DNA from: JAKVKY01 sp964293585
GTDB taxonomy: Bacteria; Bacillota; Negativicutes; Acidaminococcales; Acidaminococcaceae
Reading direction: 5' to 3'
DNA length: 24,353 bases
Assembly (NCBI GenBank): GCA_964293585.1
Contig: CAXYYS010000028.1
Coordinates: 1-24,353, forward strand
Below the pieces are notes generated by a model, which was given only the letters and a program-made list of their open reading frames with translations, was not told the DNA's origin and ran no database searches. This document shows, one piece after another, positions 13,798 through 23,119 of this stretch (positions are counted from its first letter, which is position 1; each line of letters starts with the position of its first letter). The position numbers and the translations under genes were made by a program.

Positions 13798-15386
13798 TAT
13801 TTCACCACTTTCTTAGTACGTACAAAACGCTGTAACTTCGTTCCCAGCAATGGCAGTTTTGCTACTTCTGCCGCCGTCATTATACCCAGTTGCAAAACTA
13901 GTACCACATACACCAAGGCACCCACAACTACCGCAAACAGCAGACTCAAAACTACGCCCATATAAGGCAATATCAGAACATAACCTAACCGGGACAGAAC
14001 GCCCATGATCACCGCCGCCAATAAAGTCTTGCCGCAGCATCCCCAAGGGAATTCAATCTTTTTCCGGTAGAGAAAATACATATTAATTACCGCTACCACC
14101 AGATAGTTGAGATTGGATGCCCAGGCTGCTCCAGCAATATTCAAAACCGGCCAGGAAGTCAGGAACCAGAGGGCAACGATGCGCACGCACGCACCCAAAA
14201 CCATATTCCACATAGGCACTGCCGTAAGTCCCATGCCCTGCAAGGCACCGGTAGTAACCTGAAAAATACCTAAAAAAACAATAGATGGTGCCAGGTTAGC
14301 GATGACTTCTGCTGCCTTGATCGTGCCATACAAGACACGAGAGATGGGTGCCGCCAAGGCACACATTCCCAACGTGGCTGGCAGTGTAATTAAAAGGCAT
14401 AATTTCAATGCCACCAGTGTTTTATCCTTAATCTCGGCCATAGTCCCCATGGTGAAGGCCGCAGAAACAGAAGGCACGAGACTGGCAGCAATAGAAATCG
14501 TAGGGATCAGTGACATCATGAGCAGCGGCTGAGCCATACCAGATAAATAACCGAACAACGTGGTAGCTTCCGCCACATCAAATCCTGCCCGGCCCAAACA
14601 GTTTGGTACCATAATCATATCAATGCTGCTCGTCACTGGAATCAGTAAATTGGCACAGGAAACAGGTATGGCCAAAAGCACCAGTCGTTTAGCCAACTGC
14701 ATCAACTTTTCCTCAGACTCAGTTATCTTGTCCGTACTTTTGGCTTGCCAGGTCTTACGGGCGCGGTGGTAAAAATAGCTGAGCACCACCAACCCGGCTA
14801 AGGAACCGGGGATAGCCCCAAATGCAGCCCCTGCCGCCGCATACGTTAAACCGTAAGGGAGCAAGAGATAAGCCAGTACCACCATAGCAATAACCCTGAC
14901 AAACTGTTCCAGAATCTGGGAAACAGCAGGCGGTGTCATCAGCTGATATCCCTGAAAATAACCTCGAAAGCTGGCCAATATACTGGAAAAAAATACGGCC
15001 GGGGTTAAAACTACCAGCGGCAGATAGGCACGGCTATCCCGTATAAAGCCATAATCTACCATTATTCCGGCCATTCCATATAGAAACAAGGCAAAAATTA
15101 AGCCAAAGACCATCATCAGTTTCAGTGTCACCTTAAACACTTTGTGAGCACCTGCATAATCGTCCCGGGCCACCTTTTCTGCCACAATGATAGATACAGC
15201 TACCGGTACTCCTGCTGAAGAAATAGACAACATAAGCAGATAAAAGGGATAAGCCATCTGATAAAGGCCGATACCTTCGCCGCCCAAAAGACGTGACAGT
15301 ATGATCCTGTTGACAGAGCCAAATATTTTAACCACCAAACCAGCCACGGTTAAAATAAAAGCTCCTCGCAGAAATTTATCTTTCAT
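13797..15386 (-). CDS. MOP-superfamily flippase, MurJ/SpoVB-like (YabM/YtgP group)
   Basis: This 529-residue protein is hydrophobic throughout, with about 14 membrane segments, and belongs to the polysaccharide biosynthesis / SpoVB group of the MOP flippase superfamily. The N-terminus (FLRGAFILTVAGLVVKIFGS) and GGEGIGLYQMAYPFYLL are characteristic. Relatives flip lipid-linked oligosaccharides; several substitute for MurJ as lipid II flippases, while SpoVB acts in spore cortex formation. With sporulation genes missing here, a role in lipid II or surface polysaccharide export is more likely (inference). Its position between mfd and mazG matches yabM of Bacillus. The ATG is preceded by GGAAGGGAAAG. 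A basic C-terminus (RFVRTKKVVK) ends it. Confidence 0.93.
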   Translation of the reverse strand: MKDKFLRGAFILTVAGLVVKIFGSVNRIILSRLLGGEGIGLYQMAYPFYLLMLSISSAGVPVAVSIIVAEKVARDDYAGAHKVFKVTLKLMMVFGLIFALFLYGMAGIMVDYGFIRDSRAYLPLVVLTPAVFFSSILASFRGYFQGYQLMTPPAVSQILEQFVRVIAMVVLAYLLLPYGLTYAAAGAAFGAIPGSLAGLVVLSYFYHRARKTWQAKSTDKITESEEKLMQLAKRLVLLAIPVSCANLLIPVTSSIDMIMVPNCLGRAGFDVAEATTLFGYLSGMAQPLLMMSLIPTISIAASLVPSVSAAFTMGTMAEIKDKTLVALKLCLLITLPATLGMCALAAPISRVLYGTIKAAEVIANLAPSIVFLGIFQVTTGALQGMGLTAVPMWNMVLGACVRIVALWFLTSWPVLNIAGAAWASNLNYLVVAVINMYFLYRKKIEFPWGCCGKTLLAAVIMGVLSRLGYVLILPYMGVVLSLLFAVVVGALVYVVLVLQLGIMTAAEVAKLPLLGTKLQRFVRTKKVVK

Positions 15387-15470
15387 GCTGAGTTCTTTCC
15401 CTTCCTCATCAGTTTGGTAGCATAAGCACCCTTAAGTGTCTTTAGCTCCACATCATTCTAAGCCTTCGAA

Positions 15471-18400
15471 TTATAATAAAGTGGGCAAGGTTTTTTCCAG
15501 CCACGCTAAAGGTTTCTCTTTCATCTTGGTAGTACGGAAAATCAAACGTGGTTCCTCGCCGCTCTTAAACCTCATGGAGCTCTTATGTTGTTCCAGTAGC
15601 TTGATAAAAGCTTCGGGACGCACATTAGCCTCCTTAGCAAAACTAATTTGAATAAGACCCGGCCTTACGTTAATCCCGCGAATCTTTAGTTGCCGGCATA
15701 AAGACCTAATCTTGGCCTGGCGCCATAATAATTCCACTTCTTCCGGCGGCGTACCAAACCGGTCAATAATCTCATCCATTAAATCCGTTCCGTCCTGATA
15801 TTCAAGGTCCACAAAGCGGCGGTATAATTCCAGCTTGTAACGCGGGTCACTGATAAAACTATCCGGAATGTATGCATTAAGTGGAATTTCCAGTATAGGA
15901 TCCGGTTCCTGATTTCGAAGTTCCTGACCATTTTTCAGTGTAGTGATAGTCTTTTCCAAAATATCACAATAAGCTGCAAAACCAATGCCGGCAATATAAC
16001 CATGCTGTTGCGGGCCCAATAAGTTGCCCGCACCCCGGATTTCTAGATCTCGCATAGCAATTTTAAAACCTGCGCCTAGTTCCGTAAAATCACGAATAGC
16101 TTGCAGCCTCTTAGCTGCCACTTCACTCAGTACCTTGTTCCGACGGTACACAAAATAGGCATAAGCCAAACGGGAAGACCGCCCTACTCGTCCCCGCATC
16201 TGATACAGTTGAGACAGGCCAAAGTTTTCTGCACCATCGATGATAATTGTATTCGCCAACGGCACGTCCAGACCATTTTCCACGATGGTCGTACTCAAAA
16301 GCACATCACACTGTCCCTGATAAAAGGCCAGCATCGCTTCCTCCAGAGCATCTTCATTCATCTGTCCGTGGGCCACGCGGATACTAAGACCCGGTACCAA
16401 TTTATGCAGTCTGGCAGCAATTAACCCCAGACCGGAAACACGGTTATGAACATAATAAATACGTCCGCCCCGGCGTATTTCCCGTTCAATAGCTTCCTTA
16501 ATCATGCCGTCATCATATTCCGCCACATAAGTTTCTACCGGCAACCTGTCTTCTGGCGGTGATTCAATGACGCTCATATCCCTACCGTTGACAAGGGCCA
16601 TGTGCAAAGTTCGTGGTATAGGTGTAGCCGATAGTGTCAGTACATCAATACCCACCTTCCATTTCTTAATTTTTTCTTTCTGTACCACACCGAAACGCTG
16701 TTCCTCATCAATAATAAGCAAACCCAAATCCTTGAATACAACATCTTCCTGCAGCAACCTGTGGGTACCTATGAGAATATCTACCTGACCCATTTCCAAT
16801 GCATTTAGGCTATCCTTAACCTCCGTAGGAGAACAGAAACGACTAAGCATGGCTATACGCAGGCCGAAACTATCCATTCTTTCCTTAAATGTCAGATAAT
16901 GTTGTTGCGCAAGTACCGTGGTCGGTACCAAGACCGCCACCTGCTTGCCATCCATAACCGCTTTAAAAGCCGCCCGTAAAGCTACCTCAGTCTTTCCATA
17001 ACCTACATCGCCACACAACAACCGGTCCATCGGCACCGGCCTTTCCATGTCAGCCTTAATCTCCTCAATAGCTTTTACCTGGTCTGGAGTTTCTTCAAAA
17101 GGAAATTGCTCCTCAAAAGTTCTCTGCCATTCTGTGTCCTTGCTAAAGGAATGTCCCTTTACAACCCTCCTGTTAGCGTACAATCGCAAAAGCTCCTCTG
17201 CCAATTCTGTAATAGCGGTAGAAGCTTTGGCCTTCATCTTCTTCCAGTCCGCACCGCCCATCTTGGAAAGCTTAGGAGCCACGCCTTCATTACCTACATA
17301 TTTATGTAAGAGACCTACCTGATCCACAGGTACATATAACTTGTCATTACCGGCATAACAAATCAACAGATAGTCACGATGCAGGCCGTCCACTTCAATA
17401 TTCTCCACGCCCGTGTAACGTCCAATACCGTGAATATCATGGACGACATAGTCGCCTTCTTTAATGTCGGTAAAATACTGGAGCTGGGGGCCTTTATGTT
17501 TGGAATGAAAACGGCGGTGCCGCTGCAATCCATAAATATCGTTCTCCGTTAAAAGCAGCCACGCCTCGTTCCAAAAACGGAACCCCGCAAATAATTCACC
17601 GCTACAGACATTAACCTTGCCTTGTATCAGTCGTTCTTTATCAGCCAAGCAGACAGCGATACCTTGTCCCCGTAAACTTTCTACAACATTGCGAGCTTTA
17701 ATCAGCGAACTTAACATTAAGACCGGTGTCAGTCCCTCTGTCAGCCAACCTTTTAAATCCTCAATCAGCAGGTTCAGGTTCCGGTTATAAGGAGCCATAG
17801 CCCGCACCGGGACAGCTAATTGTTCAAAGTTAGTAAAATGATTATGGGCCAAAGCAGAAACAACCCAAACCGCCCGTGCGGCTAACTGCGCTGTAATCTC
17901 TTCCGGCTGCCACAATTCGTTCTGGCACTCCTGGTTTTCCTCATAAACATGGGTCAGTGCATCCATAAAACTTAAAGGTTCGTCCAAAATAATTCTGGTC
18001 GCCGGCGTCACATAGTCCAACAAAGAAGCATCATAAATCTCCTGCTCTTCATCCGTTTGCAGCGGCGTAATCTTTACTGTTTCCAGATTACGAACAGAAC
18101 GCTTGGTATCCAAATCAAAAGACCTGAGGCCATCCAACTCATTATCCAGCCATTCCAAACGCACAGGTATTTCTGCATTGAGGGGAAAAACATCCACTAT
18201 TTCGCCGCGCACTGCAAACTGTCCCAGTGTATCCACTTCATCCGTATGTTCATAACCCAAGGCAGCCAGACTCTGCAAAAAAGTCTGACGGTCCAGGATT
18301 TGTCCCACCTTAACTTCCAGAGTAGCTGCTTCTACACTCTGAGGACGGGCCTGCTTTTGTAACAAAGCTTCTGCTGTTACAAAAACAATACCTTTTTCCT

Positions 18401-18743
18401 CACCTCGTAAAAGCCGTAAGGCCGCGGCTCGTCCGGCCCTGATTTCCAGGTTCCGGCTTTCTGCCTGTACCCTTGGCAAATTAGTAGGATATAATTCCTG
18501 AAGCGGCACATCAGGATAAAAATAACTTAAAGTCTGACGGTACTCTCGCATGGTATCACGCCCGGAAACCAGGAACGCCAAAGAGCCCTGTGCGGCAACC
18601 ATGCCGTCCAGAGCTGCGATAAATGTTGCCTTGGCCGTACCACTTAAGCCTGAACAAACAGTGCCATGCCCCTTAATAAACGAGGCTGCCACCTGCCTTG
18701 CTTCCTGTACTTGGCCGACTAATTTCAGAAGATAATCTTTCAT
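15471..18743 (-). CDS. mfd: Transcription-repair coupling factor Mfd
   Basis: Mfd removes RNA polymerase stalled at DNA lesions and recruits UvrA. The 1090-residue protein is a little shorter than the usual 1150-1180. An N-terminal UvrB-like region includes RGEIVDVFPLNAEIPVRLEWLD (about 179-200). The RNA polymerase-interacting CarD-like domain is at about 428-485 (GDYVVHDIHGIGRYTG). The RecG-like translocase has Walker A GDVGYGKTE (578-586), DEEQRFG (from 679), SATPIPRTLHMAL and the QMRGRVGRSSR motif. The C-terminal regulatory domain follows. The ATG has AAAGG about 10 nt upstream. The gene follows the glpX terminator; no clear promoter could be read in the 60 bases between. Confidence 0.97.
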   Translation of the reverse strand: MKDYLLKLVGQVQEARQVAASFIKGHGTVCSGLSGTAKATFIAALDGMVAAQGSLAFLVSGRDTMREYRQTLSYFYPDVPLQELYPTNLPRVQAESRNLEIRAGRAAALRLLRGEEKGIVFVTAEALLQKQARPQSVEAATLEVKVGQILDRQTFLQSLAALGYEHTDEVDTLGQFAVRGEIVDVFPLNAEIPVRLEWLDNELDGLRSFDLDTKRSVRNLETVKITPLQTDEEQEIYDASLLDYVTPATRIILDEPLSFMDALTHVYEENQECQNELWQPEEITAQLAARAVWVVSALAHNHFTNFEQLAVPVRAMAPYNRNLNLLIEDLKGWLTEGLTPVLMLSSLIKARNVVESLRGQGIAVCLADKERLIQGKVNVCSGELFAGFRFWNEAWLLLTENDIYGLQRHRRFHSKHKGPQLQYFTDIKEGDYVVHDIHGIGRYTGVENIEVDGLHRDYLLICYAGNDKLYVPVDQVGLLHKYVGNEGVAPKLSKMGGADWKKMKAKASTAITELAEELLRLYANRRVVKGHSFSKDTEWQRTFEEQFPFEETPDQVKAIEEIKADMERPVPMDRLLCGDVGYGKTEVALRAAFKAVMDGKQVAVLVPTTVLAQQHYLTFKERMDSFGLRIAMLSRFCSPTEVKDSLNALEMGQVDILIGTHRLLQEDVVFKDLGLLIIDEEQRFGVVQKEKIKKWKVGIDVLTLSATPIPRTLHMALVNGRDMSVIESPPEDRLPVETYVAEYDDGMIKEAIEREIRRGGRIYYVHNRVSGLGLIAARLHKLVPGLSIRVAHGQMNEDALEEAMLAFYQGQCDVLLSTTIVENGLDVPLANTIIIDGAENFGLSQLYQMRGRVGRSSRLAYAYFVYRRNKVLSEVAAKRLQAIRDFTELGAGFKIAMRDLEIRGAGNLLGPQQHGYIAGIGFAAYCDILEKTITTLKNGQELRNQEPDPILEIPLNAYIPDSFISDPRYKLELYRRFVDLEYQDGTDLMDEIIDRFGTPPEEVELLWRQAKIRSLCRQLKIRGINVRPGLIQISFAKEANVRPEAFIKLLEQHKSSMRFKSGEEPRLIFRTTKMKEKPLAWLEKTLPTLL

Positions 18744-18787
18744 GCACTTCTACCTTTAAAGTGAGTTTCCGAACAAAATAATTTCTT

Positions 18788-18835
18788 GTTAAGAAAATAA
18801 ACTAAGTGGGTCTTAGCGACTGCTAAAACCCACTT
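18788..18835 (-). terminator. Intrinsic terminator of glpX
   Basis: A long stem, AAGTGGGT (18804-18811) with ACCCACTT (18828-18835), extends inward to about 14 pairs with one weak pair. On the minus strand it is followed by AGTTTATTTTCTT. It lies 12 bases after the glpX stop codon. Confidence 0.87.
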
Positions 18836-18847
18836 GTTATCCTCTCC

Positions 18848-19810
18848 TTACAGCTTCACACTAAAATGCTGCCTGTCGTAACTATGCACGGCATCAATAA
18901 ACCTGACCGTACCAGTCTTATAACGCATAGAGATAGTATGGGTACGTACGCCGCCGCCAAAGTATCTTAAGCCTCCCAGTAAAAAGCTTTCGGTAATAGC
19001 CGTCGCCGTAAACATACAGTCATCGCCCTTAACCATGTCATCCAGAGTGAGTACCTGATTTACATCCGAGATACCCATTTCCACACAACGGCGCATTTGT
19101 TCTTCATTTTCCGGGCACAACCGTGCCTGCATATCTCCGCCCAGACATTTAAGAGCCGCAGCGCCCAAAACGCCTTCCGGCGCACCGCCCTTACCAATAT
19201 ACATGTGCACGCCCGTACCTTCAATACCAGCATTTACAATAGGATTTACATCGCCATCGGTAATCAGATGCAATCTAGCGCCAGCCTTGCGGACATCTTC
19301 CATGATACCGTAATGTCTCTCCCTGTCCAGGATGACCACTGTTAAATCAGAAACCCTGCGGTTTAAAGCCTTAGCTACCCGCTTCAGGTTTTCTTCCACC
19401 GGCGCATTAATATCAATACAACCCTTGGCACGAGGGCCAACCGCAATTTTCTGCATGTACATATCCGGTGCATGAAGCAGGCAACCTTTAGGCGCAATAG
19501 CAATAACAGCAATAGCACCCGGCTGGCCTTTTGCCACCAGATTCGTACCCTCCACAGGATCAACCGCAATATCCACCGGTTCCCCGCCGGCACCAACTTT
19601 TTCACCGATATACAGCATGGGAGCCTCATCCATCTCTCCCTCACCAATAACCACCGTACCATCGATGTTCACCGTATCAAACATTTTACGCATCGCATCT
19701 ACTGCCAGTTGATCAGCGCCATTTTTATCACCACGGCCTACACTGCGTCCACAAGCAACCGCAGCAGCTTCCGTGACCCTGACAAACTCCATGGATAGTT
19801 CTCTTTTCAC
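18848..19810 (-). CDS. glpX: Fructose-1,6-bisphosphatase class II
   Basis: GlpX hydrolyses fructose-1,6-bisphosphate to fructose-6-phosphate in gluconeogenesis and needs a divalent metal. The 320-residue protein shows the metal-binding signatures of the lithium-sensitive phosphatase superfamily, IGEGEMDEAP (55-64) and DPVEGTN (84-90), with GKGGAPEGVLGAAALKCLGG further on. Length is typical. The start is GTG at 19810; the ATG six codons later is rejected because AGGTAGGG lies at good distance from the GTG and Bacillus GlpX has a matching N-terminus of the ...LSMELVRVTEAAA type. It has its own promoter and a strong terminator, so it is probably a single-gene unit. Confidence 0.96.
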   Translation of the reverse strand: MKRELSMEFVRVTEAAAVACGRSVGRGDKNGADQLAVDAMRKMFDTVNIDGTVVIGEGEMDEAPMLYIGEKVGAGGEPVDIAVDPVEGTNLVAKGQPGAIAVIAIAPKGCLLHAPDMYMQKIAVGPRAKGCIDINAPVEENLKRVAKALNRRVSDLTVVILDRERHYGIMEDVRKAGARLHLITDGDVNPIVNAGIEGTGVHMYIGKGGAPEGVLGAAALKCLGGDMQARLCPENEEQMRRCVEMGISDVNQVLTLDDMVKGDDCMFTATAITESFLLGGLRYFGGGVRTHTISMRYKTGTVRFIDAVHSYDRQHFSVKL

Positions 19811-19871
19811 GTGTCGTCCCTACCTTTCTACTCTTTTTTTATCATTACTCTTGCTTGCCTATTCTAATTTC

Positions 19872-19900
19872 ATTATGCCACTTTCAGCCCATTAACGCAA
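19872..19900 (-). promoter_or_regulatory. Promoter of glpX
   Basis: On the minus strand TTGCGT (19895-19900), a 17-nt spacer and CATAAT (19872-19877) form a plausible sigma-70/A promoter. It would give a leader of about 55 nt before the GTG start of glpX. Confidence 0.65.
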
Positions 19901-19910
19901 GCCAAATTGG

Positions 19911-20480
19911 TTAAAGGCCCACGCTTAAAAAGAATAACCGCACCAATAAATAGACCGGCAGAACAAAGGTGATCGCCAGTAATAACAGGCTAAAGCACAC
20001 CACTGCCACAGCCCTGACAAAATCGATGATATAAACCACCTGCAGAGCTCGCATCAACAGGTACAGCATCCAGAAACAACCTACCAGGAACGTACCACCA
20101 AAAAGCAGCACGCCTTCATATCCCAGACGGGTGCTTAAAAAGGCCACCGGCGTCAATACCAGGAAAGGTAAGACCGTATATCCCAAGAGACAAATCAGGG
20201 ACACAGGGTTACCAGATGTGGTTCCTACCGTTTCCAGGATACCATGTAACAGGAACCCATACAGGGTCAGCACTACCGCACCAATCATCAGCAGTGCAAA
20301 GATAACCCCAAAACGGATACCCAGACTGAGAGGACTGAGCAGGAAATTACTAACCACCCCGATAAAAAAGCCCAAACTGAGCACAAAATACCATAAGCTG
20401 CGCCACATACAGTGTTCCTTGCCCAGGATATCCATCTCATTTTTAGTTTCAAAAAGCACATTAAAAGTCTTACGTCTCAT
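19911..20480 (-). CDS. Integral membrane protein, Yip1-domain-like
   Basis: I cannot name this gene. The 189-residue protein has a short hydrophilic N-terminus (about 25 residues) and then roughly five membrane segments, near residues 27-48, 55-77, 93-115, 122-146 and 155-183. The arrangement, and a run such as LLGYTVLPFLVLTPVAFL (about 98-115), resembles the bacterial Yip1 family, whose function is largely unknown. The ATG follows the sppA stop by 5 bases and has AAAGGA upstream, so it is very likely co-transcribed and possibly co-translated with sppA. That pairing hints at a membrane-related role but does not prove one. Presence of a real gene is well supported; the family call is tentative. 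Confidence 0.82.
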   Translation of the reverse strand: MRRKTFNVLFETKNEMDILGKEHCMWRSLWYFVLSLGFFIGVVSNFLLSPLSLGIRFGVIFALLMIGAVVLTLYGFLLHGILETVGTTSGNPVSLICLLGYTVLPFLVLTPVAFLSTRLGYEGVLLFGGTFLVGCFWMLYLLMRALQVVYIIDFVRAVAVVCFSLLLLAITFVLPVYLLVRLFFLSVGL

Positions 20481-20485
20481 ACATA

Positions 20486-21427
20486 TTATCCTTTAACTTG
20501 CAAAGTAGCAGGTCCCTGCTTGACCTGTCCTTGTAAAACTTCCGTTACAGCCTGTTTCAGCATATTTTTGAGCTGGGCATTAAAAATAAAATCCCAGCGC
20601 TTTTTCCCCGACGGACTCTTTACTAACGGTTTATCTCCCAATCCAGCCAGTTTACCTGTGGCCGCCAGTGCATCGTAGTAGTTGCCCAGTTCATCCACCA
20701 GTCCTAGCTCTTTAGCCTGTTTACCCGTATAAACTCTGCCATCTGCCAGTTTACGCACCTGCTCTGGACTCATCTTCCTGCCGGTAGCCACCGTAGTAAC
20801 AAACTGATCAAACATCTCATCTACCATCTTCTGCAAGATAGCTCTTTCCTCCGGCGTCATCTGCCGGTCAGGAGACAGGATATCCTTATGCACGCCGCTC
20901 TTAATTTTACCAGAAGAAATACCTATTTTCTTAAAGAGTTCTTCCGTGTTCATATAGGGCATGTACACACCGATGCTGCCCGTCAATGTAGACGCATCCG
21001 CATAAATCTTATCACTCTGACAGGCTGCCAGCCAATAGGCAGCCGAGGCTCCCACATCTCCCATGCTAGCTACGATAGGCTTATTTGTAGTTTCCTTAAA
21101 TCTTGCCAGTTCCCGGCCTACCTCTTCAGCCGCCGTAACGCTACCGCCTGGCGAATTAATTCTAAGCAAGAGCGCTTTCACGCTCTTATCTTCGCCCGCC
21201 GCCCTGATTTCCTTCATCAGTGTCTCAGCAGAAGTCCCGGTACCAGATGTCTCCAAAAGTCCACCATCTTCTTCACCGGTAGTAATAGTCCCGTTAATAT
21301 TAATCACAGTCACATAAGAACTGGTGGGTAATACCGGTTTAGGACTGTTATTTCCCTTCAACAGGGACAAGATAAAACAAGTTACTGCCAACAATAAGAT
21401 GGCGCTGATAAAAATTTTCTTTAACAT
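20486..21427 (-). CDS. sppA: Signal peptide peptidase SppA (S49 family)
   Basis: SppA is a membrane serine protease that degrades signal-peptide remnants. From the ATG at 21427 it has 313 residues, typical of the short 36K form. One membrane anchor (about 4-23) is followed by the protease domain with RINSPGGSVTAAEEV (about 89-103) and GDVGASAAYW (nucleophile Ser128). The KSGVHKDI segment holds the likely catalytic lysine (Lys176), and STLTGSIGVYMPYMN is also conserved. An in-frame codon at 21496 would start inside the pyrG terminator and lacks a ribosome binding site; GGGAGG before 21427 decides the start. No good promoter is readable in the 32 bases between terminator and start. Confidence 0.95.
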   Translation of the reverse strand: MLKKIFISAILLLAVTCFILSLLKGNNSPKPVLPTSSYVTVININGTITTGEEDGGLLETSGTGTSAETLMKEIRAAGEDKSVKALLLRINSPGGSVTAAEEVGRELARFKETTNKPIVASMGDVGASAAYWLAACQSDKIYADASTLTGSIGVYMPYMNTEELFKKIGISSGKIKSGVHKDILSPDRQMTPEERAILQKMVDEMFDQFVTTVATGRKMSPEQVRKLADGRVYTGKQAKELGLVDELGNYYDALAATGKLAGLGDKPLVKSPSGKKRWDFIFNAQLKNMLKQAVTEVLQGQVKQGPATLQVKG

Positions 21428-21459
21428 AGGAACCTCCCTCAGGCAGATTACAACCCGTG

Positions 21460-21491
21460 AAAAAACAAGCAGACCGCTTAGCAGCCTGCTT
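21460..21491 (-). terminator. Intrinsic terminator of pyrG
   Basis: AAGCAG (21467-21472) pairs with CTGCTT (21486-21491), and further inner pairs including G-U extend the stem. On the minus strand GTTTTTT follows. It begins 9 bases after the pyrG stop codon. Confidence 0.88.
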
Positions 21492-21499
21492 ATCATCTC

Positions 21500-23119
21500 T
21501 TATTTCTTCTGCTCACGCAAAGCAGCCGCTATGAATTCTCTGAATAACGGATGGGGATTCGTGGGACGAGACTTAAATTCCGGATGGAACTGGCAGCCCA
21601 GGAACCAGGGATGTTCCACCTGAGGCAGCTCAATAATCTCCACCAGACGACCATCGGGAGAAGTACCTCCCAATACCAGGCCCTGTCCTTGAATCTTTTC
21701 CCGAAAAGCATTGTTAAACTCGTAACGATGGCGATGACGCTCGTAAATTAAGGGTTCATTGTAAGCTTTCTGCGTCAATGTATCGTGATAAATCTTGCAA
21801 GGATACAGGCCCAACCGCATGGTACCACCTTTATCCTCTACATCTACCTGGTCCGACATCAGATCAATGACAGAATAGGGTCCGTCCGGTTTAAACTCCG
21901 AACTGTTAGCTCCTTCCAGACCACATTTATGCCGTGCATATTCGATAACAGCACATTGCATGCCCAAACAGATGCCAAAGAAAGGAATCTTATGTTCCCT
22001 GGCATACTGCACGGACTTAATCTTGCCTTCAATGCCACGGTCACCGAAACCACCCGGTACCAGTATTCCGTCCACATCCTTCATGACCTCATCCATATTA
22101 GTGCCAGGTTCTTCCAGTTGTTCTGCATTCAACCAACGGATGTCTATCTCCGTCTTGTTATAGACAGCAGCATGTTTCAAAGCTTCCGTAATACTGATAT
22201 AAGCATCTTTTAATTCCACGTATTTACCTGAAACGGCTATAGTTACCTTGCTGTCATATTTTTTCAAGATACGAGCTACCATATCATGCCAGGATTTCAT
22301 ATCCTTAGGGCGGTCTTCCATATCCAGTTTCTTCAGCACAATCTCATCCATATGCTGATCTTCTAACAACATTGGAACTTGGTAGATACTATCTGCCGTT
22401 ACGTTTTGGATAACCGCATCCGGATCTACGTCACAGAACATGGCCAGTTTGGCAATCATATCCTCTGAGATGGGGCGCTCGCTGCGGCATACCAGGATAT
22501 CCGGGGAAATACCTATGCTACGCAGTTCTTTTACACTGTGCTGGGTGGGTTTTGTTTTCAGCTCTCCAGCAGCCTTGATATAAGGAATCAAAGTTACGTG
22601 GATATAGATAACATCATTCTTACCTACTTCTTTTTTAACCTGGCGAATTGCTTCCAGGAAAGGAAGACTTTCAATATCACCTACGGTACCGCCAATCTCT
22701 GTGATGACAAAATCAGCGTTATCCGAGGTACCTACCCTGTACACCCGGTCTTTAATTTCGTTGGTAATATGGGGGATGACTTGCACAGTATGGCCTAAAT
22801 AATCGCCTCTGCGCTCTTTATTAATAACAGAGAGGTAAATCTTGCCGGCAGTAACATTAGAACGTTTGGATAAGTTAATGTCGATAAATCTTTCATAGTG
22901 GCCCAAGTCCAGATCCGTTTCTGCGCCGTCGTCCGTCACAAAAACTTCACCGTGCTGGTACGGACTCATCGTACCCGGATCCACGTTAATATAAGGATCA
23001 AACTTCTGCACGGTTACTTTATAACCCCTGCTTTTCAAAAGTCTTCCCAAAGAAGCTGCCGTAATGCCTTTTCCTAAAGATGATACCACGCCGCCGGTAA
23101 CAAAAATATACTTTGTCAT
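21500..23119 (-). CDS. pyrG: CTP synthase
   Basis: PyrG aminates UTP to CTP using ATP and glutamine. From the ATG at 23119 the protein has 539 residues, the usual length. The N-terminal amidoligase domain has the P-loop SSLGKGITAASLG (13-25) and EIGGTVGDIESLPFLEA (141-157). The C-terminal class I glutamine amidotransferase has the catalytic triad Cys384 (FGICLGMQ), His512 and Glu514 (QFHPEF). An ATG four codons earlier is possible, but GGGAG at about 5 nt favours 23119. It is followed by a terminator and preceded by argS with an 99-base gap. No attenuator like that of Bacillus pyrG was found. Confidence 0.97.
   Translation of the reverse strand: MTKYIFVTGGVVSSLGKGITAASLGRLLKSRGYKVTVQKFDPYINVDPGTMSPYQHGEVFVTDDGAETDLDLGHYERFIDINLSKRSNVTAGKIYLSVINKERRGDYLGHTVQVIPHITNEIKDRVYRVGTSDNADFVITEIGGTVGDIESLPFLEAIRQVKKEVGKNDVIYIHVTLIPYIKAAGELKTKPTQHSVKELRSIGISPDILVCRSERPISEDMIAKLAMFCDVDPDAVIQNVTADSIYQVPMLLEDQHMDEIVLKKLDMEDRPKDMKSWHDMVARILKKYDSKVTIAVSGKYVELKDAYISITEALKHAAVYNKTEIDIRWLNAEQLEEPGTNMDEVMKDVDGILVPGGFGDRGIEGKIKSVQYAREHKIPFFGICLGMQCAVIEYARHKCGLEGANSSEFKPDGPYSVIDLMSDQVDVEDKGGTMRLGLYPCKIYHDTLTQKAYNEPLIYERHRHRYEFNNAFREKIQGQGLVLGGTSPDGRLVEIIELPQVEHPWFLGCQFHPEFKSRPTNPHPLFREFIAAALREQKK

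Noticed and set aside
18782..18796. Inverted repeat TTTCTT-GTT-AAGAAA before mfd, considered as an operator or promoter element
   Set aside because: It lies in the T-rich tail of the glpX terminator and is low-complexity; no promoter boxes with correct spacing accompany it.
21428..21496. Longer sppA starting at 21496
   Set aside because: The extra codons run through the pyrG terminator and lack a ribosome binding site; GGGAGG lies before the ATG at 21427.
20888..22213. Plus-strand open frames of 142-147 codons antisense to sppA and pyrG
   Set aside because: They mirror strongly conserved coding sequence and resemble no known protein.
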